NCBI GenBank assembly: GCA_028753945.1
Contig: JAPNXP010000008.1
Location: forward strand, 3,410,001-3,474,000
Source of the DNA: Hexactinellida sp. DTS-2022
Taxonomy: Eukaryota > Porifera > Hexactinellida
DNA: 64,000 bases
Direction of reading: 5' to 3'
Shown here piece by piece: positions 10,097 through 21,062 of the stretch. The first letter of the stretch is position 1; every line of letters begins with the position of its first letter. The notes beneath the pieces are model-generated. The model made no database searches and was not told where the DNA came from. It worked only from the letters and a program-made list of their open reading frames with translations. A program made the translations under genes and the position numbers.

Positions 10097-10389
10097 AAAG
10101 CGACCGAGACCGAAGGGCTCGCACTATTAAAACATAAACATTTATAGATACAGTCAACTCCGCTTAAATTAGCAGTATTACAGAACTTGCGCCTAATTGA
10201 GTAAATTGCTAGCTCTTACATTATCTAGTATGGATTCACTATTAGGCTAAACTTTGACTATGAATATCTAATTCAAATTTTTCGATTTTTGAAATTCTGA
10301 GTATCTACGTCCTTCTTAGAATAAGTACTATTCAAAAATGCAATAATAATTGGGGGTCATCGGGTGTCGAAAACCTACGGGTCTATCTG
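10097..10389. other. Repeat remnant and unassigned spacer
   Basis: 10097-10125 continues the repeat interrupted by the nested hAT elements. Around 10150 there is an end resembling the TA-flanked MITEs (ACAGTCAACTCCGCTTAAAT). The rest, to about 10389, shows nothing recognisable. Confidence 0.4.
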
Positions 10390-10762
10390 CTTAAGTTAAC
10401 ACTTTCAATTCAACTGAAGTGTTTGTAAACAAAGGAAATTTGCAACTCAATTGTGGCACAAACTAAGCCCAATTTTAAAATTCGTGCACTGTGAAAAGGT
10501 GTAGAATTAAATTCTCTATCGGGTGCATATAAATTGAATATTCGCGGACTATTTATTGTTCCTTTTCTAACATTAAAGAAGTGTAAAAATGTGTCCAAAA
10601 AGATGTAACAAAAAATCGTGACCCCAGGTGCACATCTGTAATCAGAACTGAAGGGATGGGAGTGGAGAGTCTTGTGCTAATAAATATGTTAATCGAAATT
10701 AATTGTCTAAATAGTAGCGATTTACCGCGCGTACAACTGATCACTATTGTAAATTTGTAACA
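10390..10762. repeat. Inverted copy of the repeat at 1035-1438
   Basis: Reverse complement of the left-flank repeat with few differences, lying close to the symmetry centre of the inverted duplication. The same repeat both borders the left arm and sits in the spacer. Confidence 0.65.
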
Positions 10763-12566
10763 ACGAGCCCTTCGGTCTCGGTCGCTTCGCGACGGATCAC
10801 TCTCTCACAAAAGTCGCGCAGCGACTTTTGTTTGTTCGTATTAGGCACTACGCGATACAATTAACGGCCGCTTCGCGGCCTTTCCCTCCCCAAAAGCAAT
10901 CACATTAATAATGAGTTTTAATAGCTCAATAAATTTCAGTTGCACGATAAGAAAGCTCGAATCAAAATAATACTAAAAGAAAAACAGGCAATAGAATAGA
11001 CATTAATTTTCAATCAATCAAATTGGAGCCTCAGAAAATATTTATATTATGCACAATCTATTTATACTAATTGATGAAATCTGCTAATCCATACTAACAA
11101 ACCCTCGAATTTAATTGGCTAACATTTTTGTCACCTTCAAATGTAAATATTTCTCTTCAAAAACCAATAGATCGTTGTCGCAGTACAAAATTACCCCTGT
11201 ATAAAAATTTTCAGCTTTCTGGGACTCGTAATCTTTCCAATTAATTCTGGACAAACAGACAACAATTCCTCTTTTAATATACGAGCCCTTCGGTCTCGGT
11301 CGCTTTGCGACGGATCACTCTCTCACAAAAGTCGCTTCGCGACTTTTGTTTGTTCGTATTAGGCACTACGCAATACAATTAACGGCCGCTTCGCGGCCTT
11401 TCCCTCCCCAAAAGCAATCACATTAATAATGAGCTTTAATAGCTCAATAAATTCGCTTCGCGACGGTTCACTCTCTCACAAAAGTCGCTTCTCGACTTTT
11501 GTTCGTTCGTGTTGGGCACTACGCGATACAATTAACGGCTGCTTCGCGGCCTTACCTCCCCAAAAAGCAATCACATTAATAATGAGTTTTAATAGCTCAA
11601 TAAATTTCAGTTGCACGATAAGAAAGCTCGAATCAAAATAATACTAAAAGAAAAACAGGCAATAGAATAGACTAATGATTGATTGGTTAAATTAATTTAT
11701 TTTCAATCAATCAAATTGCAGCCTCAGAAAATATTTCTATTATGCACAATCTATTTATACTAATTGATGAAATCTGCTAATCCATACTAACAAACCCTCG
11801 AATTTAATTGGCTAACAAATTTTCTCACCTTCAAATGTGAATATTTCTCTTCAAAAACCAATAGATCGTTGTCGCAGTACAAAATTACCCCTGTATAAAA
11901 ATTTTCAGCTTTCTGGGACTCGTAGTCTTTCCAATTAATTCTGGACAAACACACACACAAACAAACAAACAAACACACAACAATTCCTCTTTTTATATAC
12001 GAGCCCTTCGGTCTCGGTCGCTTCGCGACGGATCACTCTCTCACAAAAGTCGCTTCGCGACTTTTGTTCGTTCGTGTTAGGCACTACCGATACAATTAAC
12101 GGCCGCTTCGCGGCCTTTCCCTCCCCAAAGCAATCACATTAATAATGAGTTTTAATAGCTCAATAAATTTCAGTTGCACGATAAGAAGGCTCGAATCAAA
12201 ATAATATTAAAAGAAAAACAGGCAATAGAATAGACAAATGATTGATTGGTTAAATGAATTTATTTTCAATCAATCAGATTGCAGCCTCAAAAAACATTTC
12301 TATTATGCACAATCTATTTATACTAATTGATGAAATCTGCTAATTCATATTAACAAACCCTCGAATTTAATTGGCTAACATATTTTGTCACCTTCAAATG
12401 TGAATATTTCTCTTCAAAAACCAATAGATCGTTGTCGCAGTACAAAATTACCCCTGTATAAAAATTTTCAGCTTTCTGGGACTCGTAGTCTTTCCAATCA
12501 ATTCTGGACAAACACACACACAAACAAACAAACAAACAAACACACAACAATTCCTCTTTTAATATA
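10763..12566. repeat. Tandem array of hairpin-rich GAGCCC repeat
   Basis: Four units lie head to tail: about 10763-11280, 11281-11452 (3' truncated), 11453-11998 (5' truncated) and 11999-12566. Full units begin CGAGCCCTTCGGTCTCGGTC and contain several short perfect stems capped by TTCG, such as GTCGCTTCGCGAC and GGCCGCTTCGCGGCC. Each ends in a CAAA-rich stretch. Single or interrupted copies occur at 32680-32730, 33225-33290, 39110-39545, 39560-44890 and weakly at 52410-52440. Reverse-strand ORFs here are about 60 residues of repeat sequence and not supported as genes. I cannot assign it to a transposon class. Confidence 0.75.
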
Positions 12567-12592
12567 TAGATAGATAGATAGATAGATAGATA
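12567..12592. repeat. (GATA)n microsatellite
   Basis: About six GATA units at the junction between the GAGCCC array and the right arm. Confidence 0.8.
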
Positions 12593-12615
12593 TAGCTCTA
12601 ATCGCAAGAGTGGAT

Positions 12616-13260
12616 CGGAACAAACAGGTGGGATAATGATCACTAAGTGCGAGACAAGGTACTTAACTGACAGTAATTTGTTAGTATTGTTTACGTATAT
12701 GTAATCGACCAGCTTCTGTGAATTATCAGTTACTCGGGTAGGCACTTTGACTATTTGAGTTAGTTGATAGGATTCCATATCATCGGCCCATTCAGACTCA
12801 TCAGAGTTAGGGTGAAGTAGATCAATATTGAAATTTCCGATGATAATTATTTGTTTAGACTCCAAAAGTCCAAATAAGCAAGTACAACCTGTTGTAGAAA
12901 GAGTGACTTCCATAGGTTTAATCCGTAGTTGGGACTTGCCTTGGGAGGACGATAGCTGTATAGATCAAAATCTTTGGAGCATTTGAAAAAGAGATGTCAA
13001 CCAAAGTTTCAATTTCATTATTGCGTTCAAGATCACTACGCCTTTTATATGGAATATTATTTTTGATATACGTACTGTATGTAACAATACCACCTCTCTA
13101 TCCTTTCTTTCGCAGCTATAGCTAAGTATCTGTATTTCAGCAGTTTGATATTTTGAACTGAACCAAGTTTCTGTAATCCCAAGAACATCAGTTTCGTTGG
13201 GCTTATCCTGAATCGTCATTCGTAGTCGGTCTAGTTTATGTTGGTTGTTATGAGAAGGAC
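12616..13260 (-). mobile_element. Non-LTR retrotransposon endonuclease fragment, right-arm copy
   Basis: The minus strand encodes DVLGITETWF (from 13219 down), then IIIIGNFNIDLLHPNSDESE, QLTQIVKVPTRVTDNSQKLV and DYIYVNNTNKLL, the endonuclease part of the same element as at 5790-7869. In this copy the second half of the endonuclease is less damaged, keeping PTRVTDNSQ, part of which the left copy has lost. The reverse transcriptase is absent: the element is cut at about 12616. Confidence 0.8.
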
Positions 13261-15560
13261 AGAGGCATTGAAGATTCCACTGTGTAATCTTTAAACCATT
13301 CCAATACTTAGGTCACTAATTATCGTATAGTAGAATTGAAGAAGATAAGGTTTACTCAGTCAGGAAAGATCTATCTAATTCTTCAGATGATAAGTTGGAC
13401 ATAAAATAGCTTACTTAGTAATAATTGCATGACTTTAATAGTAGTATTTCATTATGTTGAAAGCATACTAATTAAAATAAGAAATACAAGCATAAATTAT
13501 TAATGCTAAATGATTAATAAATAATAATATATCATGACTTACTAGACGTGGTATAATCTTTTGCCGTAGGAGAAAATAGCGAAAGCAAACCAAAGGATGG
13601 TTTCGCAAATCTTGTCGTGCTGAATACTAAATTTAATTAATTGCATTTTAAATTATATCTCGGAATCAATGATAAAAGGTGCTCAATGTACCCTGGGATA
13701 TTTGTGAAAAAGTTATACAGGTAAACCTCTGAGATCCGAGATCATCGGGAGAATAATTTTGTGCTGTATTTCGGAGGGTGCCCTTATACAGCCCTAATAT
13801 ACTATATTAATGTAGTAACTAATATCACATATTGATACTAATATGTAAGTACTAATAGTTGAGAAAAAAACTCATAAGTGTTGACTGGCTCAACTTCTTG
13901 AGCTTAAATGCAACGCAAACATCTATCGTACTTGCAATAGTAGCAGCCTCTTTCCATGTCACAAACTTCGCGGAACTTTTGAACATTTCAAGTGCCACTA
14001 TCGCTTCCTTATAAGGTGTTCAATATAAATGGAGAGAGACATAACGCTCTTGCTGAATATAAATCTACCCGATTCACCGAGGAGCAGATTTTGGCATAGA
14101 GATTCCATGTGTCTACTGTGTATATATGGACCTAAGATTTCTATAGATAAAATTAAGAAAATTGTGGATTCCCTTAATTCATATTGACTCCTCTAGTTTC
14201 CTAAATTTCTGCAATTAGATCTCTTAGTAATTGTAAAATATAGAATATAAATGCATATTTGAAAAATTATTTAGGAATTGTATGACTATTTGGGATATAT
14301 CAGATGATTGCCGCATCTCGGAGGTAATTTTGCATTATAAATTTCAATCCGGAATTCATTTAGTTGCCGTATCTAGGAAATTTAAGGAAGTACTATTTGT
14401 ATAGGAAAATCAATCGATGGAATGAGTAGTGTCGTATAACGGAGGTGTCGCTTTTGGAGGTTTACCTGTATTCGTGTTCAGCATATTGTAAAATATCAAT
14501 TACTAGCTTGGAAGATAACCGTGACTAACATACCTTTGTATGTAAAGAGTATTCAGACAATAAGAATAGCAGGGGCGGCACGTCCTTTCGAAACGGAGAA
14601 TTTTAAAGTATTTGAATGTTGTCCGGCGACGCCGCACCAGTTAAGCGTTACGGCGGTAACATATACTTACAACCTGCGCAATGTGTACAGTGTATTGGTA
14701 TAAATTAATAAATGATCAACGAATTGTATAATTTCGAACAGACAGAGGTGGTATAACAAAGCTGGTAATCCTAAAAGTGATAGGCGCTCGCCGCACCATG
14801 AATAGTGTTAATTAAGTGCTAAAAGTAGTGTTAAAAAGATGAATTGCCCTTTGACTTTGAGTCTCATATAGGACAAATCGCTCCCCTACCTCTCAACTGT
14901 CCTATATTAAGAATGCTCAAGATCAAAGGGCGAACAAGAATTTTATTCTAGAACATGATAAGATGAGGAGAGTGTGGTCAATTTTTTTTTTTTTTGAAAA
15001 TATCAATATTTCGCGACACAGATGGTCATATTAAATCTCCAAAAGTAATCAAACCAATAATAAATTGAGCACTCAATTTTTAGGGGTTAAGTCCCCTTAC
15101 CCCCTGGATCCGCCAATGCTCATAGTGCTCAGGCTAAACTCAACAGTTTGCCGAAGCTGAACATTAAATTTCAAACCTTAGGCTAATCTATAAATGAAGA
15201 ATTCCTGAGTAGAGTAGATAAATCAAATAAATCCAACTAATAAATATTAATTAAAATACAGTATCTAAGGTGTAGACCTGTATCCGACCCTAACAGGTCG
15301 GTTCAAATTTTGTTGTCATGATAACAAGAAAACGATTGCTAATTTGAACCACTATGGAAAAATAAAAAAAGTATACAGGGGCGGAAGGTTTTCTAATTGA
15401 TTCCAAATCTCGGAGGAGTAACGACACTGCTATCATGAAATGACATTTGTTATTCTAAAAATCTGAATTATAAAATGTAGCTTAAATGCAATTTTTTAAA
15501 GCGTTGAATACTCTCGCCCCAATAATATTACAATAAGATTCCGTTATATCCTATCCCCCC
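13261..15560. other. Right-arm non-coding segment, partly unique to this arm
   Basis: 13261-13985 pairs with 5105-5850. 13990-15545 has no partner at the equivalent left position, although 13990-14170 recurs at 8130-8340. It holds an imperfect inverted repeat at about 14835-14935 (GCCCTTTGACTTTGAG...GATCAAAGGGC). A 60-codon ORF at 14521-14703 has no support as a gene. Confidence 0.5.
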
Positions 15561-16089
15561 TTCGAAACGGAAATTGACTGAAATTGACAAAATAATTAAG
15601 AAGTTTCAGCCTCAAGTTTGAACTGTGGCTCCTTATAAAGAAATTAGCGTTTAAAATGACTTATGAGTGTATTTAACTAAAAAAATAATCTGGGGGGTTA
15701 TTTCGGGTCGTTCAGGATATCTAGGTATTCAAGGTGAATTAAACATAGTTCTGTTTTGAAACCAATAAATTAACATAATTTCACCGAAATGTGTAATAGA
15801 AATTCATCCAAATGACGGAACACCATGTCCAAACTCCAAAGGCCCCTAATTTTTAACTCAGGTCAGGTCAGTTCAGGTCTTTAACAAAAATTGCCTCAGG
15901 TCAGTTCTAGGTCATGACCTGAACTTTTTACAAGCCTGCACTTTGGATGTAGGCAATACTAGGCATATTGCATTGAGTATATAAAATTATGGACACTATC
16001 AGAAATTCAGAATACATCGACCATTGTGCATCACTACGTTGGACTTTATGTAAAAATTTAAAATTAAGCACTTTTGAGAACTGTGCGAG

Positions 16090-16097
16090 TATATAAG
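16090..16097 (+). promoter_or_regulatory. TATA box of right HMGL/EF-hand gene
   Basis: TATATAAG 61 bp before the ATG, identical to the left copy. Confidence 0.6.
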
Positions 16098-16157
16098 GAG
16101 CAAGGTAATGAGTAAATACAAACTGAATCAAATCTCAATAACAATACTCACAACAAG

Positions 16158-17870
16158 ATGTCTTGCAGTGCAATCAGAAACACACTCACTCAGCTGACTA
16201 AAGTTGCAAAAGAGCAAAAAGAAGAACAAGAAGTTCTTCGCCAATTGGATTGTTTCGTGTTGGACAACTCCCTCCGTGAGAGCACCGTCAGCCAAGTGAG
16301 GGGCCACACGCTAGAAGATAAGTGGAAGATATTTAGAGAAGTCAAAAAGTGCGGCTATGAATACATCGTAGTAGCAGCCTTCTCAGATGTCGATCGTGTC
16401 GATGACGTGTTCGTTAAGCAGGTAGTCGAGAGCGGCGAGGATATGTCAAAGATGTTCGGGTTTGTTGATTTCACAGCGGATATCATAAATGGCGCCATTG
16501 ATATGGAATCGATTCCAGCTAACCTTCGCAAGATGAAAGATTTGAAGCTTCGTAATCCCATCATTGAGGTGGACCTGGCAGACGAGCGCATAGACTGGGT
16601 TAGGAAGTGCGGCATTAAAGAGGTGTGCCAGTTGTTGCTGAGGAGAATTGAGTGGATAAAGCAGGAAATGTGTTCTAAGTCGAAAATATTTATCAACTTG
16701 AGGGATCTTGTTTTCGCGATAACCATCTGTCCGGATCGGGTACTAGAAGTGGTAAAATTCCTGGGATCCTTAGACGAGCTGAAGCGCCCCATAGGTCTCA
16801 TGTTCGAGGAACCAACTGGCAACTTTCTGCACAATGAAATGTCGTCCTGGACCCAAGCAGTTCGTAAGATCATGAACGCTGTCGGATGGAAGGACGGTCA
16901 TCTGTTGGTACATGTCCACCATAACTGGGGTCTGGGAGACACAGTTCAGCTGGAGTGCCTCAAGACGGGAGCAGATGGGATCTGGGCCAGTGTGTGCGAG
17001 GAGGGAGCCCCGGTCGGACACGCGTGCTCAACTATCACACTAATGAACCTCATCCGTCTCGGCAACAAGAAAGTGCTGAAGAAATACAACTGTACCTACT
17101 TGAGGACTGCTGCCATCGAAGTGACTAAATTAACCACAGGCTTTGCTCCACACCCGCGGCAATGTGTGTACGGGGAAAGAACTCTAGACTACGTCTTTGA
17201 GTTCGACAGGGTGGGGGGTGGTCTGCCACCAAACAGATTCTTGGATATAGCTTACTTCTTCAATGAAGAGAAGCCAATTCGCGTCAGCACGCTATCTACA
17301 AATGAGATGATGCAACAACACTTGAAGAAGACATTTGGTCACAATCCAGACTTCACACCTGAGATAATAGCCTCAATGAAAAAGAAGATGGTTGAAGATT
17401 TGATAGGGAATCGAAAGGAGGAATACATGAGTCCAGTGGGACTAGCTCTGCTATTTGACCGGAGTGGGGGCCATCTTAACAAGAACATGAGAGATGTAAT
17501 TAACAAGTTTGAAATCAATACAGTGCAATGGAAACTGCTAAGTTCCCAACTCCGTCTTATTTGGGACGAACTACTTTCCGAATCAAGCCAAGCAGATCAA
17601 GAAAATGACTCATTAGATTTTGAAACTTTCTTCAAAAAGTTCCTAGCACCCTACTACAGCAGTTTGGATTGTGAAGATGCAAGAAAGAGTATAAAAGCTC
17701 TGGACATGGACAAGGATGGGAAAGTGGAGTGGTCAGAATTTATGGTCTATGTAAAATGGGCAATTGAAGAATACCCCAAGATCAGTGATCTCACCGAACT
17801 GCTCTCTGTCACTTTCAAGCAAGGGCTTTTCTCAGCTATGATGGATGAAACTGGAAGTCCACTTGCATAA
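16158..17870 (+). CDS. HMGL-like TIM-barrel protein with C-terminal EF-hand, right copy
   Basis: Intronless 570-residue ORF with the same layout as the left copy: HMGL-like barrel with LDNSLRES (35-42), H-x-H at 252-254 and the GHAC motif (287-290), then a helical segment and an EF-hand loop at 516-527. The only protein difference is Ile536 instead of Met536 (ATT at 17763-17765), just after the EF-hand. Both copies are intact and keep their TATA box and poly(A) signal, so both could be expressed. The start is supported by the TATA spacing. Family members use a divalent metal bound by the H-x-H pair; the reaction and substrate of this protein are not known to me. Confidence 0.85.
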   Translation: MSCSAIRNTLTQLTKVAKEQKEEQEVLRQLDCFVLDNSLRESTVSQVRGHTLEDKWKIFREVKKCGYEYIVVAAFSDVDRVDDVFVKQVVESGEDMSKMFGFVDFTADIINGAIDMESIPANLRKMKDLKLRNPIIEVDLADERIDWVRKCGIKEVCQLLLRRIEWIKQEMCSKSKIFINLRDLVFAITICPDRVLEVVKFLGSLDELKRPIGLMFEEPTGNFLHNEMSSWTQAVRKIMNAVGWKDGHLLVHVHHNWGLGDTVQLECLKTGADGIWASVCEEGAPVGHACSTITLMNLIRLGNKKVLKKYNCTYLRTAAIEVTKLTTGFAPHPRQCVYGERTLDYVFEFDRVGGGLPPNRFLDIAYFFNEEKPIRVSTLSTNEMMQQHLKKTFGHNPDFTPEIIASMKKKMVEDLIGNRKEEYMSPVGLALLFDRSGGHLNKNMRDVINKFEINTVQWKLLSSQLRLIWDELLSESSQADQENDSLDFETFFKKFLAPYYSSLDCEDARKSIKALDMDKDGKVEWSEFMVYVKWAIEEYPKISDLTELLSVTFKQGLFSAMMDETGSPLA

Positions 17871-18019
17871 CCAACTAACATCTCATTCAACACAAGAATA
17901 AGTTTTACTGCTCAATCAGTGCATGGTGTGTCTGAGATTATTCCAATATATTTTCAACTTATTTTTTGTATTTTTGCTTCTAAATGCTATTAATTAATAT
18001 CATTTGTGGTTAATTTCTG

Positions 18020-18025
18020 AATAAA
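18020..18025 (+). promoter_or_regulatory. Poly(A) signal of right HMGL/EF-hand gene
   Basis: AATAAA 150 bp after the stop codon, conserved in the left copy. Confidence 0.5.
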
Positions 18026-18248
18026 ATAGTGAGCTACATTAACAAATCTAGTCATGACACCAGTGGAGGGGAGGGCGGCTATTCGTGTATAAGGGGCCTA
18101 AGTACAGCCTGCGATTTAGAGACTTCACCGATATTATGTGAGGTGTAAAATTATTATCGTTAGATTGCCTCAATTTAACCTGATTTAACATGATATTAAT
18201 TTAGTACAATATAGCACACTAATACCAATCAATAACAAGCGCATAAGG

Positions 18249-18599
18249 CAGGGTTGATAAAAATCATGATTTTTTTAAAAAAATCAAAAAAATCAGATTT
18301 TTTTGATTTAAATCAGAATTTTGATTTTAATTGTTTTTTTTGCAATCTATATCACACTGGCGTATATTATTTGGCTAATAGGTTAATTACATTGTTAATG
18401 ACTCATTATCAATGTAATTTGATTCATTATCAATGTATTTCTTTTCTTTTTTCGCAAAGAACAATAGACATAAAAAATCTGATTTAAATCAAAAAAGTTT
18501 GATTTAAATAAAAAAAGTCCGACTTTTTTGATTAAAATCATGATTTTTATTAATAAAAATCATTGATTTAAATCACTTGATTTAAATCAAACAACCCTG
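18249..18599. mobile_element. AT-rich hAT-type MITE present only in the right arm
   Basis: The ends CAGGGTTG...CAACCCTG flank a 351-bp, highly AT-rich interior built of ATTTAAATCA-like runs. An exact 8-bp duplication GCATAAGG lies at 18241-18248 and 18600-18607. The left arm (around 2370-2385) has the single uninterrupted GCATAAGG site, which proves an insertion after the arms were duplicated. Confidence 0.9.
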
Positions 18600-18754
18600 G
18601 CATAAGGTGTTCATTATAATGAATTATACGTGTATAAATATACGTATATCATCAAAAATAGTCTTATTTTGGGGCTTTTATAAATTTGGTGTTGTCTCAG
18701 GTTAGCGATCTGGCGCTACCACTGCACTATAGTTTGACTATAAATACAATCTAA

Positions 18755-18885
18755 AAAAATCCAAAATTGCAGCTGTGCCGACGCATTTTCCTTTGTAGGC
18801 ACTATCCTTTGGTGGCTACGGTTGGGTAATTGATAGTGCCTCTAAAGGAAAATGCTGTCGGCACAGCTGCAATTTGGATTTTTTT
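18755..18885. repeat. Hairpin-forming repeat, right copy
   Basis: Counterpart of 2102-2230 with the same long stem (GCAGCTGTGCCGAC...GTCGGCACAGCTGC) and a short central loop. Confidence 0.65.
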
Positions 18886-19457
18886 CGCCATGTCATCATC
18901 ACTATGAAGGTGTTAAATTAATTCGGAAAGGTGTTTCAGAAGGCAACGACCTTTAGTGAGTTGGAAGTTTCGTTTTAGCTCACTTCATTTCAGAGATATT
19001 CAAGTTTCAGTAGAATATAATAGGTGATGAGTACCATTTTTATGTGCGTGTTGGGTGTTCACCCGACACCAACCAACCCATTCGAAATATATAATTCACA
19101 AAATTGTAAAACACATTTTTGACGATGTCATCATCACCTCAAGGTGTCAAGACCCAATTGTATAGGTGGTACGTGGCATAAGGACCAATTGATCAATTGA
19201 AAGTTTGTTTCTATCTTATATAATTTCTGAGATTTTAGCTAATTACTAGTATAAATATATAATTAATTTATTAATTATTTAACACCATTATTATGTACAG
19301 CAAAATAAATTAATTCAATTATTTGCAACAATTATTAATCTAAATTGAATTTCACTATCATATTTGAATTCAGCGCACTCGATAACCCCAATAATCCAAT
19401 TGGAACCGTCTCTATAAGTTAAACACAGAGCGAATTATTATAATTAAATATGTCAGT

Positions 19458-20072
19458 CAGAGATGCAGCGGTCTGGACCGGACTGCGGTCCAGACCGGGA
19501 CCGGACCGACCGGTCTCAGGTCGGTCCGGTCTGCTTGTTTTCAAGTGCGGTCTGGACCGGTCCAAATTAACGATATAACGGTCTGGACCGTTCATCGGTC
19601 TGGACCGTTCATCGGTCTGGACCGGTTCAACGGTCTGGACCGGTCCATCGGTCTGGACCGGTTCAACGGTCTGGACCGGTTCAACGGTCTGGACCGTTCA
19701 TCGGTCTGGACTCATCCTAGATTGGACAAGCGATCGGGCTCAAATCCGTTATTACCCATTGTTTACAAGCACATAAGTAATAAGTATCTTATAAACACAA
19801 GAAGATATAATTATCCACCCTACTTTGCGGTCTGTAACGGTCCAAATAAGGGATATAACGGTCTGGACCAGTACATCGGTCTGGACCGGTTCATCGGTCT
19901 GGACCGGTTCATCGGTCTGGACCGGTTCATCGGTCTGGACCGGTTCATCGGTCTGGACCGGTCCAGACCGATCCAATATTTTGATCATACGGTCTGGACC
20001 GGTCCGGACTGTCCAGAAAAAATCATGACGGTCCGGTCCGGTCCATGAAATTTCCGGACCGCTGCATCTCTG
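19458..20072. mobile_element. hAT-type element carrying an 18-bp minisatellite
   Basis: The ends CAGAGATGCAGCGGTC and GACCGCTGCATCTCTG are perfect 16-bp inverted repeats flanked by an exact 8-bp duplication ATGTCAGT (19450-19457, 20073-20080). The 615-bp interior has two blocks (about 19576-19716 and 19860-19970) of an 18-bp unit CGGTCTGGACCGGTTCAT with variants. It is absent from the matching position of the left arm. Long ORFs here on both strands (e.g. repeating FIGLDR) are read-through of the minisatellite. Confidence 0.88.
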
Positions 20073-20243
20073 ATGTCAGTGTATCCATTGTGCACGAATA
20101 TTCTCGCAGAAGTCAATATACGTAATCACATAATCTGTTGTTATTGGAATATATAATCTTAGTTTTCAATTTGAGAATAGAAGCCATCTCACAAGTTGAA
20201 TCAATATAATTATCGCAAGTTGAAACAATAGAATTAGATTTAA

Positions 20244-21054
20244 TTAAGGAGATAGACCCGTACATTGCATTAATAAATCAAACTATTGTTTTACAGTTGT
20301 TTAACCTCCTAGCTATACTATGACATGCTATCTACCCGAATCTGACTGAAAGAAAAATTCCATTCGGACATTTTATTTAACCTTTTCACCACCCCCAAGG
20401 TCAAAATCAATCTCCTATAGAAAAATATGGCTATAGAAGCCTGAATTATTGTAATTCTTGAAGAAGGATAAATTTTTGTTAAACCACTCATAGCTATACT
20501 TTGACATCCTATCTATCCAAATCCAAAAGGAAAATTTGATTCGGACATTTTTTCTACCTTTTTGACGTCACTAAAGGTCAAAGTCATCGCCATTTTGTAC
20601 AAATACATTCCGTAAGAATTTCCGGGGAGTGACCTTGATTATGTAGGTGATATCTCAAAAAGTATAAGTCGGAGAGGAAAAAACTATCCATCAAAAATGA
20701 TCCTTATCAGTAGAGCTACTAGATCCGCCCGTCGATTTTCAACTGTAATACAAAGTTATAGAGTTAATAATTAATCAGAGCCAAATATTGGTAAAATTTG
20801 AGTCTTTATTTGAAAATCTGTAGAAAAAAATAATTAAATTGATTTTGACAAATGTACGTGGCGGATCTGATGTAACTAATAGTAAAGAGTTAATAGAGCC
20901 ACCGGTTAATATATTTCACCGCTTAATGGGGTAAAAATTCCCAGGATTTATAGGACGGAATGACAGTTTGGCTTAAAATATTTTCTGTTAATAGATTTCT
21001 CCGCTTAATCAGGTCAAAGTGGTCCCGAGGTGACTCTATTAAGCGGAATCGAAT
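20244..21054. repeat. Unassigned repeats
   Basis: Two diverged copies of a ~150-bp sequence occur in direct order at about 20300-20420 and 20480-20600 (shared text AGCTATACT.TGACAT and ATTCGGACATTTT). 20880-21054 has CCGCTTAAT motifs in both orientations, like a decayed TA-flanked MITE. No gene is visible. Confidence 0.4.
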
Positions 21055-21062
21055 GTATATAT

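Larger units (their letters stand above)
12616..20243 (-). repeat. Right arm of large inverted duplication
   Basis: Reverse complement of 1439-6424, plus about 1.55 kb at 13990-15545 that the left arm has lost and two hAT insertions that it never had (18249-18599 and 19458-20072). The arm contains the plus-strand HMGL/EF-hand gene. Identity is highest across the gene (one difference in 1,713 bp by eye) and lower in the flanks. Confidence 0.88.

Noticed and set aside
10553-12913. Minus-strand ORFs such as LSRINWKDYESQKAENFY in each GAGCCC unit
   Set aside because: The peptide recurs with each tandem unit but is short, lacks a start context and is interrupted in dispersed copies; no domain recognised.
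19545-20048. 167-codon ORF repeating FIGLDR
   Set aside because: Read-through of the 18-bp minisatellite; the unit length is a multiple of three, so open frames are expected on both strands.
1439-20243. Palindrome as a pure assembly artefact
   Set aside because: Private insertions with proper target-site duplications and small substitutions show that the two arms are different DNA molecules or loci. A mis-join of two haplotypes remains possible and is listed as a check.
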